DNA of 64,000 nt, taken from contig NZ_JAHUZB010000002.1 in assembly GCF_019218635.1 (NCBI RefSeq), forward strand, positions 124,001-188,000, given 5' to 3'. A program made the translations under genes and the position numbers. The notes under the pieces are model-generated. The model had not been told where the DNA came from and did no database searches. It was given only the letters and a program-made list of their open reading frames with translations. This DNA is from Enterococcus alishanensis. GTDB lineage: Bacteria > Bacillota > Bacilli > Lactobacillales > Enterococcaceae. Below are positions 1 through 8,318 of the stretch, one piece after another. The number at the start of each line of letters is the position of its first letter. The stretch's first letter is position 1.

Positions 1-2319
1 CATAATGACGGCTCAAGTGCTACGAGATTTGTGGTACCTTATTCCATTTTTGCGATGTATTATACTATAAGTTTATTTGTTAATTTAGAGAAATGGCAAA
101 ATAAATCTCAGCATTTTTTTGTTTCTGGGAGATTATTGGCTACGTTCCTGATTGCAATACAAGTTGTTATCAATTGGCGTTTAACTACTTTTAGCGTGGC
201 GACTTATTATCGTGATGCAATGCCTCATTTAAAAATGATGTGGGTTTGGGCTATTTGTTTGTTTACTTTGATGTATTTAACAGCTGTATTAGTTTTTACT
301 ATAGCTGGTTATTACTTACAAGGAACACGCCCATTTATATTTTTAGAACAAAAGTTAAGCTTTAGTTCTTTGGCACAGCTAAAAGCCAAAGCTGAAAAAT
401 TGATTCATTGGATCGGCGGAAAAAAACGTTTACTATATGTGGTTGGCTTCTTTTATTTGTTTACGATTGGTCAGATGTTTTTACTATCTGGTAACCAGAT
501 TGCTGTAAGTGTTTCTAATACAGTCAACGCCTATTTTTATATTCTTTTTCATCGGCAATCAGCAATCCTTTTAAATGTACTTGTTATTGTCCTTTTCTTC
601 TTATTACTTTTTTACGTGACCAATCGTTATTGGTATTCGTTTATTTTTACAATTTTAGCCGATTTGCTAATTACCATCTCTAATTTTCTTAAAATGTCTT
701 TAAGAGAAGAGCCGATTTTACCTTCTGACATGACGATGATTAGTGGCATGAATGAAATTTTAAATTATGTCAATCCGGTTATTATAGTAGCGGCTATCAT
801 AATATTAATTGCTTTTGCCTATTCAGCAATCCGCTTAGAACGGCGGGCTAAAAAGATGTACCGCATTAAATTCGGTTGGAAAAATAAACTTATAAAAATA
901 GGTTTGATTTTATTATTCTTTGGCAGTCTTGGTTTTGTAAATCACAAAGATTCGCCGTCGTATCTATTATTTAATTTTTTCAGAATTAATCGTTACTTTT
1001 ATAATCAAAAATTAGGGGCCCAAATTAACGGTCCGATTCTTCAATTTTTAAATAATGTTGATACGACCGTCATGGATGAACCTGAAGGATATTCAAAAGA
1101 AAAAATTGAGGAAATTATGGCGAAATACAATGGCGAGGCAAATCAAATTAACCAAGAAAGACAAAATTGGGCGAATAATCAAACAGTTATTTTTAATTTA
1201 AGTGAAAGTTTTAGTGATCCGGCAAGGGTGCCAAATATTGAAGTAGATGGTAATCCAATCAAATATATTTTGAATATGAAGAAGAAAACCACCAGTGGTT
1301 TGATGCTGTCAAATGGATACGGTGGGGGAACTGCTAATATGGAATGGGCCTCACTGACAAGTTTAGATATTAGTAATTTATCGCCCACTTTACCGACACC
1401 GTATACACAATTAGTTGAAAAACAAAAGAGTGCGCCCAATATTACTAATTTATTTGATGAAAGTGTTGCAATTCATCCTTACGTGGCAACTCTGTATAAT
1501 CGAATTGGCGTTTATCAAAAATTTGGTTTTGATAAATTTTATTACGAAGGTGCTACTGAAAATAAACTTAAATTCATGGAGACGATCGATAATAGCCCTT
1601 ACGTTTCCGATGAATCAGCTTATAAAGACACGTTAGAAGTCTTGAATGGTAATCTTTCAACTTCACAATTTATTCAGTTGTCTACCATGCAAAATCATAT
1701 GCCGTATGAGCAAGATTATTATGAAGCCAATGATTATTCTTTCATTGGGCCAGCTGTGATTGATAGCCGTAAAAATGAGTTAAATACTTATATGCAAGGA
1801 ATCCATTACACTGATGAAGCAGTCAAAGGATTTATTAAAGCAATTGATCAAATTCAAAAACCAATTACTTTCGTTTTTTATGGCGATCATTTGCCATCGC
1901 TTTATAGTGGAAATAATATGGCAACTTACGGTTTAGAACAACACGAAACTGATTTCTTTATTTACAATAACAAATATAGTCGTGAACAAAATAAGAAATT
2001 AGCAAATAAAATTGTATCACCGTATAATTTCTCTGCTCTAGCTTTAGAGCAAGCAGGGATAAAAGTGACGCCTTATTATGCTTTGATCACTGAGCTAACT
2101 AATCAAGTGTTGCCTTCAACAACAGATCCAGCCGCCAGCGTTTCAAACAACTATAACGGTGAGAAAGTTTTTATTACCAAGAATAATAAAATTTTAGCAG
2201 AAAAAGATTTGTCTAAAAAACAACGAGATATTTTAAGGGATTACACCCTGATTGAATATGATTTAACTGCCGGTAATCAATACAGTGCTGCTTGGGCAGA
2301 ACAAAAAGTTAATCAATAA
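1..2319 (+). CDS. LTA synthase/phosphoglycerol transferase family membrane protein (5' end outside window)
   Basis: The reading frame is open to the left edge, so the true start lies upstream and 772 residues are visible. The first part carries several hydrophobic helices (roughly the first 310 residues). It is followed by an extracellular alkaline-phosphatase/sulfatase-fold domain. Visible signature pieces are FNLSESFSDP near base 1190 (metal-binding start of the domain), GGGTANMEW near 1321 with the presumed nucleophile Thr at 1330-1332, and FYGDHLPSLY near 1880 (metal ligands Asp-His). The GGGTAN form is typical of the MdoB/LtaS superfamily branch that also holds streptococcal GacH-like glycerol-phosphate transferases. 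The inferred role is transfer of glycerol phosphate from phosphatidylglycerol to a cell-surface polymer. Whether it is the housekeeping LTA polymerase cannot be told from sequence. It ends in a strong terminator shared with the converging gene. Confidence 0.85.
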   Translation, partial: HNDGSSATRFVVPYSIFAMYYTISLFVNLEKWQNKSQHFFVSGRLLATFLIAIQVVINWRLTTFSVATYYRDAMPHLKMMWVWAICLFTLMYLTAVLVFTIAGYYLQGTRPFIFLEQKLSFSSLAQLKAKAEKLIHWIGGKKRLLYVVGFFYLFTIGQMFLLSGNQIAVSVSNTVNAYFYILFHRQSAILLNVLVIVLFFLLLFYVTNRYWYSFIFTILADLLITISNFLKMSLREEPILPSDMTMISGMNEILNYVNPVIIVAAIIILIAFAYSAIRLERRAKKMYRIKFGWKNKLIKIGLILLFFGSLGFVNHKDSPSYLLFNFFRINRYFYNQKLGAQINGPILQFLNNVDTTVMDEPEGYSKEKIEEIMAKYNGEANQINQERQNWANNQTVIFNLSESFSDPARVPNIEVDGNPIKYILNMKKKTTSGLMLSNGYGGGTANMEWASLTSLDISNLSPTLPTPYTQLVEKQKSAPNITNLFDESVAIHPYVATLYNRIGVYQKFGFDKFYYEGATENKLKFMETIDNSPYVSDESAYKDTLEVLNGNLSTSQFIQLSTMQNHMPYEQDYYEANDYSFIGPAVIDSRKNELNTYMQGIHYTDEAVKGFIKAIDQIQKPITFVFYGDHLPSLYSGNNMATYGLEQHETDFFIYNNKYSREQNKKLANKIVSPYNFSALALEQAGIKVTPYYALITELTNQVLPSTTDPAASVSNNYNGEKVFITKNNKILAEKDLSKKQRDILRDYTLIEYDLTAGNQYSAAWAEQKVNQ

Positions 2320-2358
2320 AAAATGGTTCACTCTGCATGAGAGTGAACCATTTTTTAA
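2318..2358. terminator. Bidirectional terminator between LTA synthase-like gene and 2-hydroxyacid dehydrogenase
   Basis: A 17-bp perfect stem (2318-2334 with 2340-2356) around a 5-nt loop. It has A-rich and T-rich flanks that act as U-tracts on both strands. It separates two convergent genes. Confidence 0.9.
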
Positions 2359-3302
2359 TATCCTTTTTTCAAACTGACTTGGTTTTTAGCTAAACTACCA
2401 TCTTTAACAAAGCTGGTTAGGTTTGGCAAGAAAATCTGCATTAACTTTGTTTGAAAATGTTTTGTTAAGCCTGAAATGTGAGGAGTAATTAAAAGATTAT
2501 CTAATTCCCATAAAGGGCTATCTGCTGGCAACGGTTCTGCTTCAAAAACATCTAAAGCGGCAAAAGCAATGGTCTTATTTTGTAGAGTTTCTGTGAGTTC
2601 ACGTGTATGAACAGTATCACCACGGCCAACATTTATAAAAATTGCTGAAGGTTTCATTTGACTAAATAAATCGTTATTAAAGATATGGAAAGTATCATCT
2701 GTGCCTGGTAAAATTCCAACCACAATATCCATTGTTTGTATAATTTTCGCAAGATTTTTCATGGAATACGTTTCGATAAAGCCATCCACGGTATGTCCTG
2801 TTGTATTAATTCCAAAAGGATTGACTCCTAAACTGACTACTGATTTTGCTAACTTTTCTCCAATATGTCCGGTACCGATCACTAGCATGTTCTTTCCAGA
2901 TAGTTGATCGTAATGAATATCATCAGTATCCCAAGTGTGAGCAAGCTGATTTTTCTGAGCGGTATTTAAGCCACGATAATAGGAAAGAATTACTCCAATC
3001 ACGTGTTCAGAGATTGAAATACTATGAAGACCGCTGGCATTGGTTAAAAGAATACCTTTCTTCTCAAACTCTTTCAGTGGTAAATAGTCTACACCGGCTG
3101 AAATAGCTTGAACCCACTTCAACGGTGAAAGTGCTAATAGTTGTTGTTCATTCTTTTTATCCCAACCAACCGAGATTTCAACAAATTCTAAGTCTTCATC
3201 TATTAAAGTTGTTTTGACACGATATTCAGTTGCACTAGCTTTAATTTTTTCAATAAACTCTGCTCGATAGTTTCCTTGGATAAAAATTATTGGTTTTGTC
3301 AT
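2355..3302 (-). CDS. D-isomer-specific 2-hydroxyacid dehydrogenase (phosphoglycerate dehydrogenase-like)
   Basis: Predicted 315-residue NAD(P)-dependent cytosolic oxidoreductase. The Rossmann motif VIGTGHIGEKLAKS sits mid-protein. The catalytic Arg is in INVGRGDTV, and the catalytic His is in ITPHISG near the C-terminus, in the usual order R-E-H. An in-frame ATG exists at 3344. The start at 3302 is preferred because a GAGGTGA Shine-Dalgarno lies 7 nt before it and the residues between are not family-like. The substrate is not predictable: members reduce 2-oxoacids such as glyoxylate or hydroxypyruvate. It is probably monocistronic, since the next minus-strand gene upstream (DUF1189) ends in its own hairpin. 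Confidence 0.85.
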   Translation of the reverse strand: MTKPIIFIQGNYRAEFIEKIKASATEYRVKTTLIDEDLEFVEISVGWDKKNEQQLLALSPLKWVQAISAGVDYLPLKEFEKKGILLTNASGLHSISISEHVIGVILSYYRGLNTAQKNQLAHTWDTDDIHYDQLSGKNMLVIGTGHIGEKLAKSVVSLGVNPFGINTTGHTVDGFIETYSMKNLAKIIQTMDIVVGILPGTDDTFHIFNNDLFSQMKPSAIFINVGRGDTVHTRELTETLQNKTIAFAALDVFEAEPLPADSPLWELDNLLITPHISGLTKHFQTKLMQIFLPNLTSFVKDGSLAKNQVSLKKGY

Positions 3303-3344
3303 TTCACTATCACCTCGAAGAATATTGTACCAGAGAAACATCAA

Positions 3345-3374
3345 AAAAACTCCTCACAAAATTGTAAGGAGTTA
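3345..3374 (-). terminator. Terminator of the DUF1189 gene
   Basis: On the minus strand, an AACTCCTT...AGGAGTT hairpin is followed by a run of T. It overlaps the stop codon of the DUF1189 gene and lies just upstream of the dehydrogenase leader. Confidence 0.7.
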
Positions 3375-4190
3375 GGCACCAGGTAATTTAACGTTAGGAA
3401 AGCCTCTGCTAGCAGTAAAGAAGATAAACATACTAATAATTGTAATCAATAAGCTATAGTCAAACTGTGGCTGAAAAAATAAAATAATCATCGACAAGAC
3501 GGTAGGGATTGCCGCACAAAAGATAATTGTCTTAAAACAATCTAAGAAACCAACACTTTTGAGACGCATCCGCGCAAAGATCCAAGCAGCAAACGAAATA
3601 AACACAATGGTCACAGCTAGGCTAATCAAAGTAGGATAAATACCGGCAACCAGCATCAAAATTGGTAACCAGCCAGGTAAATTGACATTTTGAATGGCTG
3701 ATTTTAATTTTTGGCTAGTTAAACCTTTAAAAGGTTGCTGATTATAAGAAAATTTTAAAACGTTGTCACCTAAAACAGAGGTGCTGATACCACCATAATC
3801 TGGTAAAGCCAAAATCGCTTCTTTTTTTAGTAAACCAATACTAAAATAATTTCCGACTAAATCATTTTTGACATCTTTTTCACTACGAGAACCATCAGGA
3901 TCAAAAGTAAAAATAATTGAGTTTGTTTGGTAAATAAAGCCATCTGCATCATTGTCAGCAGCTTTAATCTCTCCATCACTGATAGTAAAATCAGGAATTC
4001 GTTCGACTATCTTTAAGCTGTCGGCTTTGATTTCTTTTAAAACATCGATTGCTTGAAAGACGCTAGGGATTGCCAATAACACACTGAGTACTAGTAAATA
4101 AATAATTGCCTTCCAAAAAGGGGTATCTTTAGCACCTTTTAAATCTGAAAAATGAAAAAAACTGCCTTTAATTAATTGACGAAAAGTCAT
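3372..4190 (-). CDS. DUF1189 family membrane protein
   Basis: 272 residues. The N-terminus is charged and is followed by a hydrophobic segment (about residues 28-48). A large extracytoplasmic loop of roughly 125 residues comes next, then about three closely spaced hydrophobic helices in the last 100 residues. This layout and the opening residues (MTFRQLIKGSFFHFSDLKGA) match the DUF1189 family of Firmicutes, sometimes mislabelled as maltodextrin utilisation protein. The function is unknown. The start is supported by a GGAG Shine-Dalgarno 7 nt upstream. It is transcribed divergently from the GtrA gene. Confidence 0.75.
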   Translation of the reverse strand: MTFRQLIKGSFFHFSDLKGAKDTPFWKAIIYLLVLSVLLAIPSVFQAIDVLKEIKADSLKIVERIPDFTISDGEIKAADNDADGFIYQTNSIIFTFDPDGSRSEKDVKNDLVGNYFSIGLLKKEAILALPDYGGISTSVLGDNVLKFSYNQQPFKGLTSQKLKSAIQNVNLPGWLPILMLVAGIYPTLISLAVTIVFISFAAWIFARMRLKSVGFLDCFKTIIFCAAIPTVLSMIILFFQPQFDYSLLITIISMFIFFTASRGFPNVKLPGA

Positions 4191-4265
4191 TTTATCGCTC
4201 CATTTCTATATTCAATCAATATTGTAGCGAAGTCATAGTTAAATCACAAGCTAAAAAGATAAGAT

Positions 4266-4293
4266 TTATCAAATGGAATTGACCATTTATAAT
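4266..4293 (+). promoter_or_regulatory. Probable promoter for the GtrA-family gene
   Basis: A consensus TATAAT at 4288-4293 is preceded at 16 nt by TTATCA (4/6 match to -35). It sits in the divergent gap between the DUF1189 gene and the GtrA gene. Confidence 0.5.
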
Positions 4294-4338
4294 GATTTGA
4301 GGTAAGGTACAAAGGAATAAAATAAAAAGGTGAAGAAA

Positions 4339-4806
4339 ATGAAAATTTATCAGAAGTTTAAAACATATTTAGAAGAAAAAAAATTATGGGAAGTATTTAT
4401 TTATTTGTTTTTCGGTGGCTTGGCTACTTTAGTCAATATTGTAACTTTTCAAGTTGCACAACAAGGTTTTGATTTAAGTTGGACCGTTTCTAATACTATC
4501 TCTTGGGTCTGTTCGGTATTATTTGCATTTGTCACTAATAAGTTATGGGTATTTCATTCAAAAACGGAGAGTTTTACTGCACTGACTTGGGAATTTGCTA
4601 AATTTATTTTGGCAAGATTGCTTTCTTTTGCCATGGACATGGCTTGTATGTTTCTATTTATCGATATCTTGTCCACTGGGAATCTGATTGCAAAAATCGT
4701 GACCCAAGTAGTAGTAGTAGTAGCAAATTACTTTTTTAGCAAGCTATTTATATTCAAAAAAGTGGAGATTATTGAAGACGAGAAACCGAATTCATCACCG
4801 CGTTAA
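4339..4806 (+). CDS. GtrA family membrane protein
   Basis: 155 residues with four predicted membrane helices in the GtrA layout. Recognisable features are YLFFGGLATLVNIVTF in helix 1 and FVTNKLWVFHSK between helices 2 and 3. GtrA-like proteins are thought to flip polyprenyl-phosphate-linked sugars for decoration of surface polysaccharides or teichoic acids. A GTG at 4330 is also in frame. ATG 4339 is preferred because the AAGGTG Shine-Dalgarno overlaps the GTG and is 6 nt from the ATG. No glycosyltransferase partner is adjacent. The nearest envelope genes are the LTA synthase-like gene upstream and the LCP gene downstream. Confidence 0.85.
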   Translation: MKIYQKFKTYLEEKKLWEVFIYLFFGGLATLVNIVTFQVAQQGFDLSWTVSNTISWVCSVLFAFVTNKLWVFHSKTESFTALTWEFAKFILARLLSFAMDMACMFLFIDILSTGNLIAKIVTQVVVVVANYFFSKLFIFKKVEIIEDEKPNSSPR

Positions 4807-4815
4807 GCATATCTT

Positions 4816-4853
4816 TTGAAGATATTTGCTAAGTTAGGTACAATAATTATTGT
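4816..4853 (+). promoter_or_regulatory. sodA promoter with palindromic operator-like site
   Basis: TTGAAG (4816-4821), 17 nt, TACAAT (4839-4844). A perfect 14-bp palindrome ACAATAATTATTGT at 4840-4853 covers the -10 element and the start region. That placement is expected for a repressor such as a PerR/Fur- or MntR-type regulator. The regulator itself is not identifiable from the sequence. Confidence 0.6.
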
Positions 4854-4879
4854 AATGATATTAAAGGAGGAAACTTAAC

Positions 4880-5485
4880 ATGGCTTATACTTTACCAGAA
4901 TTACCTTACGGATACGATGCATTGGAACCTTATATTGATGTAGAAACAATGCATTTACATCATGACAAACACCACAATACTTATGTGACAAACTTAAACG
5001 CAGCAATTGAGAAATATCCAGAATTAGGCGAACAATCAATTGAAGATTTGGTTGCAAACTTAAATGAAGTACCTGAAGATATTCGAACTGCTGTACGTAA
5101 TAATGGTGGTGGACACGTAAACCACAGTTTCTTCTGGAAAATTTTAGCACCAAATGCTGGTGGGCAACCAACTGGTGAAATCAAAGATGCAATTGAAGCT
5201 TATGGTGGATTTGAAAAATTAAAAGAAGATTTTAAAGTAGCAGCAACTGGCCGCTTCGGTTCTGGCTGGGCATGGGTTGTAGTAAAAGATGGCAAATTAG
5301 CAATCACTTCTACAGCAAACCAAGATTCGCCATTAACAGATGGTTTAATACCAGTTATTGGTTTAGATGTTTGGGAACATGCTTATTACTTGAAATATAA
5401 AAATGTACGTCCAGACTATATCGCAGCTTTCTGGGAATTAGTAAACTGGGATCAAGCAAACAAAAACTTAGCAGCAGCTAAATAA
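4880..5485 (+). CDS. sodA: Superoxide dismutase, Mn/Fe family
   Basis: 201 residues, normal length. It converts superoxide to oxygen and hydrogen peroxide in the cytoplasm. The four metal ligands are visible: His27 (in MHLHHDKHH), His82 (in [11 protein letters not shown]), Asp163 and His167 (in [10 protein letters not shown]). The GGGHVNH and DVWEHAYY contexts favour manganese. A strong AAAGGAGG Shine-Dalgarno precedes the ATG. It is a single-gene unit with its own promoter and terminator. An isolated sodA with a palindrome in its promoter suggests control by oxidative stress or metal. Confidence 0.97.
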   Translation: MAYTLPELPYGYDALEPYIDVETMHLHHDKHHNTYVTNLNAAIEKYPELGEQSIEDLVANLNEVPEDIRTAVRNNGGGHVNHSFFWKILAPNAGGQPTGEIKDAIEAYGGFEKLKEDFKVAATGRFGSGWAWVVVKDGKLAITSTANQDSPLTDGLIPVIGLDVWEHAYYLKYKNVRPDYIAAFWELVNWDQANKNLAAAK

Positions 5486-5496
5486 TATATTCATCT

Positions 5497-5530
5497 TAAA
5501 GAGACTGATTTTTAATCGGTCTCTTTTTTT
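5497..5530 (+). terminator. sodA terminator
   Basis: AAAGAGACTGATT / AATCGGTCTCTTT stem (one G-T pair) with a 3-nt loop, followed by a T-tract. Confidence 0.9.
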
Positions 5531-5542
5531 GGTTGAAGTTTG

Positions 5543-5551
5543 TGATATAAT
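5543..5551 (+). promoter_or_regulatory. Extended -10 promoter for the LCP gene
   Basis: TGATATAAT: an extended -10 (TGn) directly before a perfect TATAAT, without a clear -35. It implies a leader of about 130 nt before the LCP start. Confidence 0.55.
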
Positions 5552-5685
5552 GAATTTTGTCTGGTTTTTCTATGAGGAAATTTCTTTAAGTTTTATTTAT
5601 ATCAAACAGACGCATTTGATAATTGATTGAATCGTTAGAAAGATTGTGAGAAAATAAACCGACAAATCGTTGGATGAGGTGTATT

Positions 5686-6789
5686 ATGAAGCTTTGGAAA
5701 AAAATTGTGGTAACACTGATTTTATTAATAAATGTAGCTGCTGGTGCAGGAACTTATTACTTCGCTAAAGTTACTAGTGATGCTAGTAGCGCAGTCAACA
5801 GCATTCGAAAGACAATTGACCGTGATAGTGATAATTCAACTGCGGATATAAATAATAATGAACCATTCTCAATTTTATTGATGGGAACAGATACTGGTGA
5901 CTTAGGTCGGACAGAACAAGGGCGATCAGACAGTATGATGGTGGTCACATTAAATCCAGAACAGAAAAAATCAACGATAGTTAGTCTAGAACGTGATATT
6001 TTAACTGAAATCGTCGGTTACGGCGGGGAAGATAAATTAAACGCAGCTTATGCATACGGCGGAACAAAAATGGCGATGGACACAATTGAAAATTTATTGG
6101 ACATCCCTTTAGATCATTATGTTGTCATCAATATGAAAGGTCTGAAAGATTTAGTTGATGCTGTTGGCGGAATCACAGTTAATAATAAGTACGATTTTGA
6201 ATTAGATGGTATCTCATTAACTGCAGGAAAACATACTTTGAATGGTGAGCAAGCTTTAGCCTTTGCTCGTTACCGCTATGAAGATCCTGATGGCGATATT
6301 GGTCGACAAAAACGTCAACGCCAAGTTGTAACCAAAATTCTAAGAAAAGTAATGTCGATGGATGGAGTCAGCAATTACCGCAAAATTTTAAAAGCTGTTC
6401 AAAAAAATGCTGAAACTGATTTAACTTGGGATGAAATGTTAGATATTGGCACCAACTACTTACCAGCTTTTGAAAATATTGAACAAAAACAATTACAAGG
6501 AACCAACCAAATTATTAATGAAATTTATTACCAAATTTTAGGCACCTCTGAATTATTAGATGTTCAAAATACTCTGAAAGAACAACTAGGTATTCAAACA
6601 TCAGATACATTACCGAATTTAGAAGATTCTGATCAGGCCCAACTATTTAATAATGATGGTGGCACGGCTACAAGTGATACTTATTCAGATTCATATGGTA
6701 CGGATAATGGTTATGATTCTAGCTATGTTGATCCAAACTACGTTGATCCGAATACACAGTATGATCCGAATTACGGAACCGGCTATTAA
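5686..6789 (+). CDS. LytR-CpsA-Psr (LCP) family glycopolymer ligase
   Basis: 367 residues. It has a short cytoplasmic N-terminus, one membrane anchor (about residues 5-25) and an extracellular LCP domain (about 60-235). Typical LCP pieces include GTDTGDLGRTEQGRSDSMMV, the ERDI segment, LAFARYRYEDPDGDIGRQKRQ and several conserved Arg and Asp residues for pyrophosphate-lipid binding. LCP enzymes attach teichoic acids or capsule from undecaprenyl carriers to peptidoglycan. An in-frame ATG at 5674 is less likely because GAGGTG overlaps it and lies 4 nt before ATG 5686. The last 55 residues form an unusual Asp/Ser/Tyr-rich tail ending in repeats of the type YVDPN. Confidence 0.92.
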   Translation: MKLWKKIVVTLILLINVAAGAGTYYFAKVTSDASSAVNSIRKTIDRDSDNSTADINNNEPFSILLMGTDTGDLGRTEQGRSDSMMVVTLNPEQKKSTIVSLERDILTEIVGYGGEDKLNAAYAYGGTKMAMDTIENLLDIPLDHYVVINMKGLKDLVDAVGGITVNNKYDFELDGISLTAGKHTLNGEQALAFARYRYEDPDGDIGRQKRQRQVVTKILRKVMSMDGVSNYRKILKAVQKNAETDLTWDEMLDIGTNYLPAFENIEQKQLQGTNQIINEIYYQILGTSELLDVQNTLKEQLGIQTSDTLPNLEDSDQAQLFNNDGGTATSDTYSDSYGTDNGYDSSYVDPNYVDPNTQYDPNYGTGY

Positions 6790-6806
6790 AATATTTTAAA
6801 AAATAT

Positions 6807-6858
6807 AGTGACCTTCGAAAGTTAGATTTTTAGCTAACTTCCGAAGGTCACTCTTTTT
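6807..6858. terminator. Strong bidirectional terminator
   Basis: 19-bp stem (one mismatch) AGTGACCTTCG...CGAAGGTCACT. It has T-tracts usable by the LCP gene and by the converging methyltransferase gene. Confidence 0.92.
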
Positions 6859-8230
6859 ATTTTTTAGTTAATTTCACAACTACTTCACAACGAGCAGTCT
6901 GGGGGAACATATCGACAGATTGTAAATAATTCACCTGATATGTTTTAGCCAGTATCACCAAATCTCTTGCTAAGGTTGAAACATTGCAAGATACGTAAAC
7001 CAATTGTGGACTTGGTTGTTTTACTAAGGCTTGCAATAATTTTTGATCCAATCCAGTTCGTGGCGGATCGACAACAATTGCATCAGGCGAAAAACCTTCT
7101 GCTAACCATTTTGGTAATAAATCTTCCGCTGTACCTACTTCATAACGAGTATTTTTTAGACCTAAAGCTTCAGCATTTTTTTTCGCATCATCAATAGCTT
7201 GAGCAATAGTGTCCATCCCACGAACTTCCTTCACTCGGTCTGCTAACGATAATCCAATTGTGCCCACACCACAATAAGCATCGACGACTTTTTGTTGCGG
7301 GGTTAGTTCTAGTGCTTTCAAAGCCTCTTGATATAAAACTTTTGTTTGAAAAGGATTTAATTGGAAGAAGGCTCGTGGAGAAAGTTCAAAAGCGACTTGA
7401 TTAATTTTTTCATCAATTACACTTTTTCCCCATAAATGAATGGTTTCATCTCCCATAATCACAGAAGTTTTTTTGTCTTGAATATTTTGCATGATGGAAA
7501 CTACTTCTGGTAAACGTTGATTGATTTCACGAATCAATGGATTAATTTTCGGTAGTTTTTTAGTTTTTGAAATAAAAACAATTTGAACCTCACCAGTTTC
7601 AATTCCAATGCGAACCATAATAGTTCGTAAAATTCCCGCGTTTTTCTTTTCATCGTAAATGGGGAAATCATATTTAGTTAATAACTGAGTGACGACATTC
7701 ATAACTTTTTGAGTTGTTGGCTCTTGGACTAAGCAATCTGTGATTGGCACCAGTTCATGAGACTCTGCTTGATACAATCCAGCTTCAACTTTTTTTAATT
7801 GTTGATTATAGCGTAACTGAAATTGTGCCTTGTTACGATAGTGCCAAGGTTCTTCCATACCAATGGTGTCTTTTAGTAGATACTTTTGATAATTTGCTGG
7901 TTTATATTTTTCTAAAGCTTGGGCCAACAAATCTTTTTTATAGACTAATTGCTGTTGATAGGCTAAATGCTGAATTTGGCAGCCACCACAAGTTTCGTAG
8001 ACAGGACAAGGTGGTGTAATTCGATGCTTACTAGCTTCATTTACTGTGACTAATTCTGCTTCTGCAAAGCGAGGTGTAGCTTTAGTAACTTTGGCAATTA
8101 TTTTTTCACCAGGTAAGGCGCCAGTCACAAAAACAATCATTTTCTTGTAATAAGCGATGCCTTCACCGTTAATTCCCAGTCGTTTTATCTTTAAATTTAA
8201 AGTTTGATTTTTCGTTAATTGAACAGCCAT
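6857..8230 (-). CDS. rlmD: 23S rRNA (uracil-C5)-methyltransferase, RlmD/RlmCD type
   Basis: 457 residues. An N-terminal TRAM RNA-binding domain (about residues 1-62) is followed by a 4Fe-4S site with Cys75, Cys81, Cys84 and Cys166. The SAM-dependent methyltransferase fold follows: DAYCGVGTIGLSLA at 317-330 and VVDPPRTGLD at 386-395. The catalytic nucleophile is Cys415 in YVSCN, with the Glu of CEVVV at 449. It methylates U1939 in 23S rRNA. In Firmicutes a single enzyme (RlmCD) often also modifies U747, so dual activity is likely but not shown. The GGGG Shine-Dalgarno and divergent promoter face recX. Confidence 0.93.
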   Translation of the reverse strand: MAVQLTKNQTLNLKIKRLGINGEGIAYYKKMIVFVTGALPGEKIIAKVTKATPRFAEAELVTVNEASKHRITPPCPVYETCGGCQIQHLAYQQQLVYKKDLLAQALEKYKPANYQKYLLKDTIGMEEPWHYRNKAQFQLRYNQQLKKVEAGLYQAESHELVPITDCLVQEPTTQKVMNVVTQLLTKYDFPIYDEKKNAGILRTIMVRIGIETGEVQIVFISKTKKLPKINPLIREINQRLPEVVSIMQNIQDKKTSVIMGDETIHLWGKSVIDEKINQVAFELSPRAFFQLNPFQTKVLYQEALKALELTPQQKVVDAYCGVGTIGLSLADRVKEVRGMDTIAQAIDDAKKNAEALGLKNTRYEVGTAEDLLPKWLAEGFSPDAIVVDPPRTGLDQKLLQALVKQPSPQLVYVSCNVSTLARDLVILAKTYQVNYLQSVDMFPQTARCEVVVKLTKK

Positions 8231-8252
8231 AATCTGCCCCTTTCTGGCTATT

Positions 8253-8261
8253 ATTTTAGCA
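8253..8261 (-). promoter_or_regulatory. Extended -10 promoter for rlmD
   Basis: Minus strand TGCTAAAAT, an extended -10, about 25 nt from the rlmD start. Confidence 0.45.
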
Positions 8262-8286
8262 TATTTTTCAGAATAAAAATTTTTTA

Positions 8287-8295
8287 TGTTAAAAT
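8287..8295 (+). promoter_or_regulatory. Extended -10 promoter for recX
   Basis: TGTTAAAAT: TGn plus TAAAAT, about 24 nt before the recX ATG and back to back with the rlmD promoter. Confidence 0.45.
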
Positions 8296-8318
8296 GAATC
8301 TTTGAATGGGGGATTTAC

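Noticed and set aside
1179-1439. 86-codon antisense frame in the LTA synthase-like gene
   Set aside because: No start signals and overlap with catalytic-domain coding sequence.
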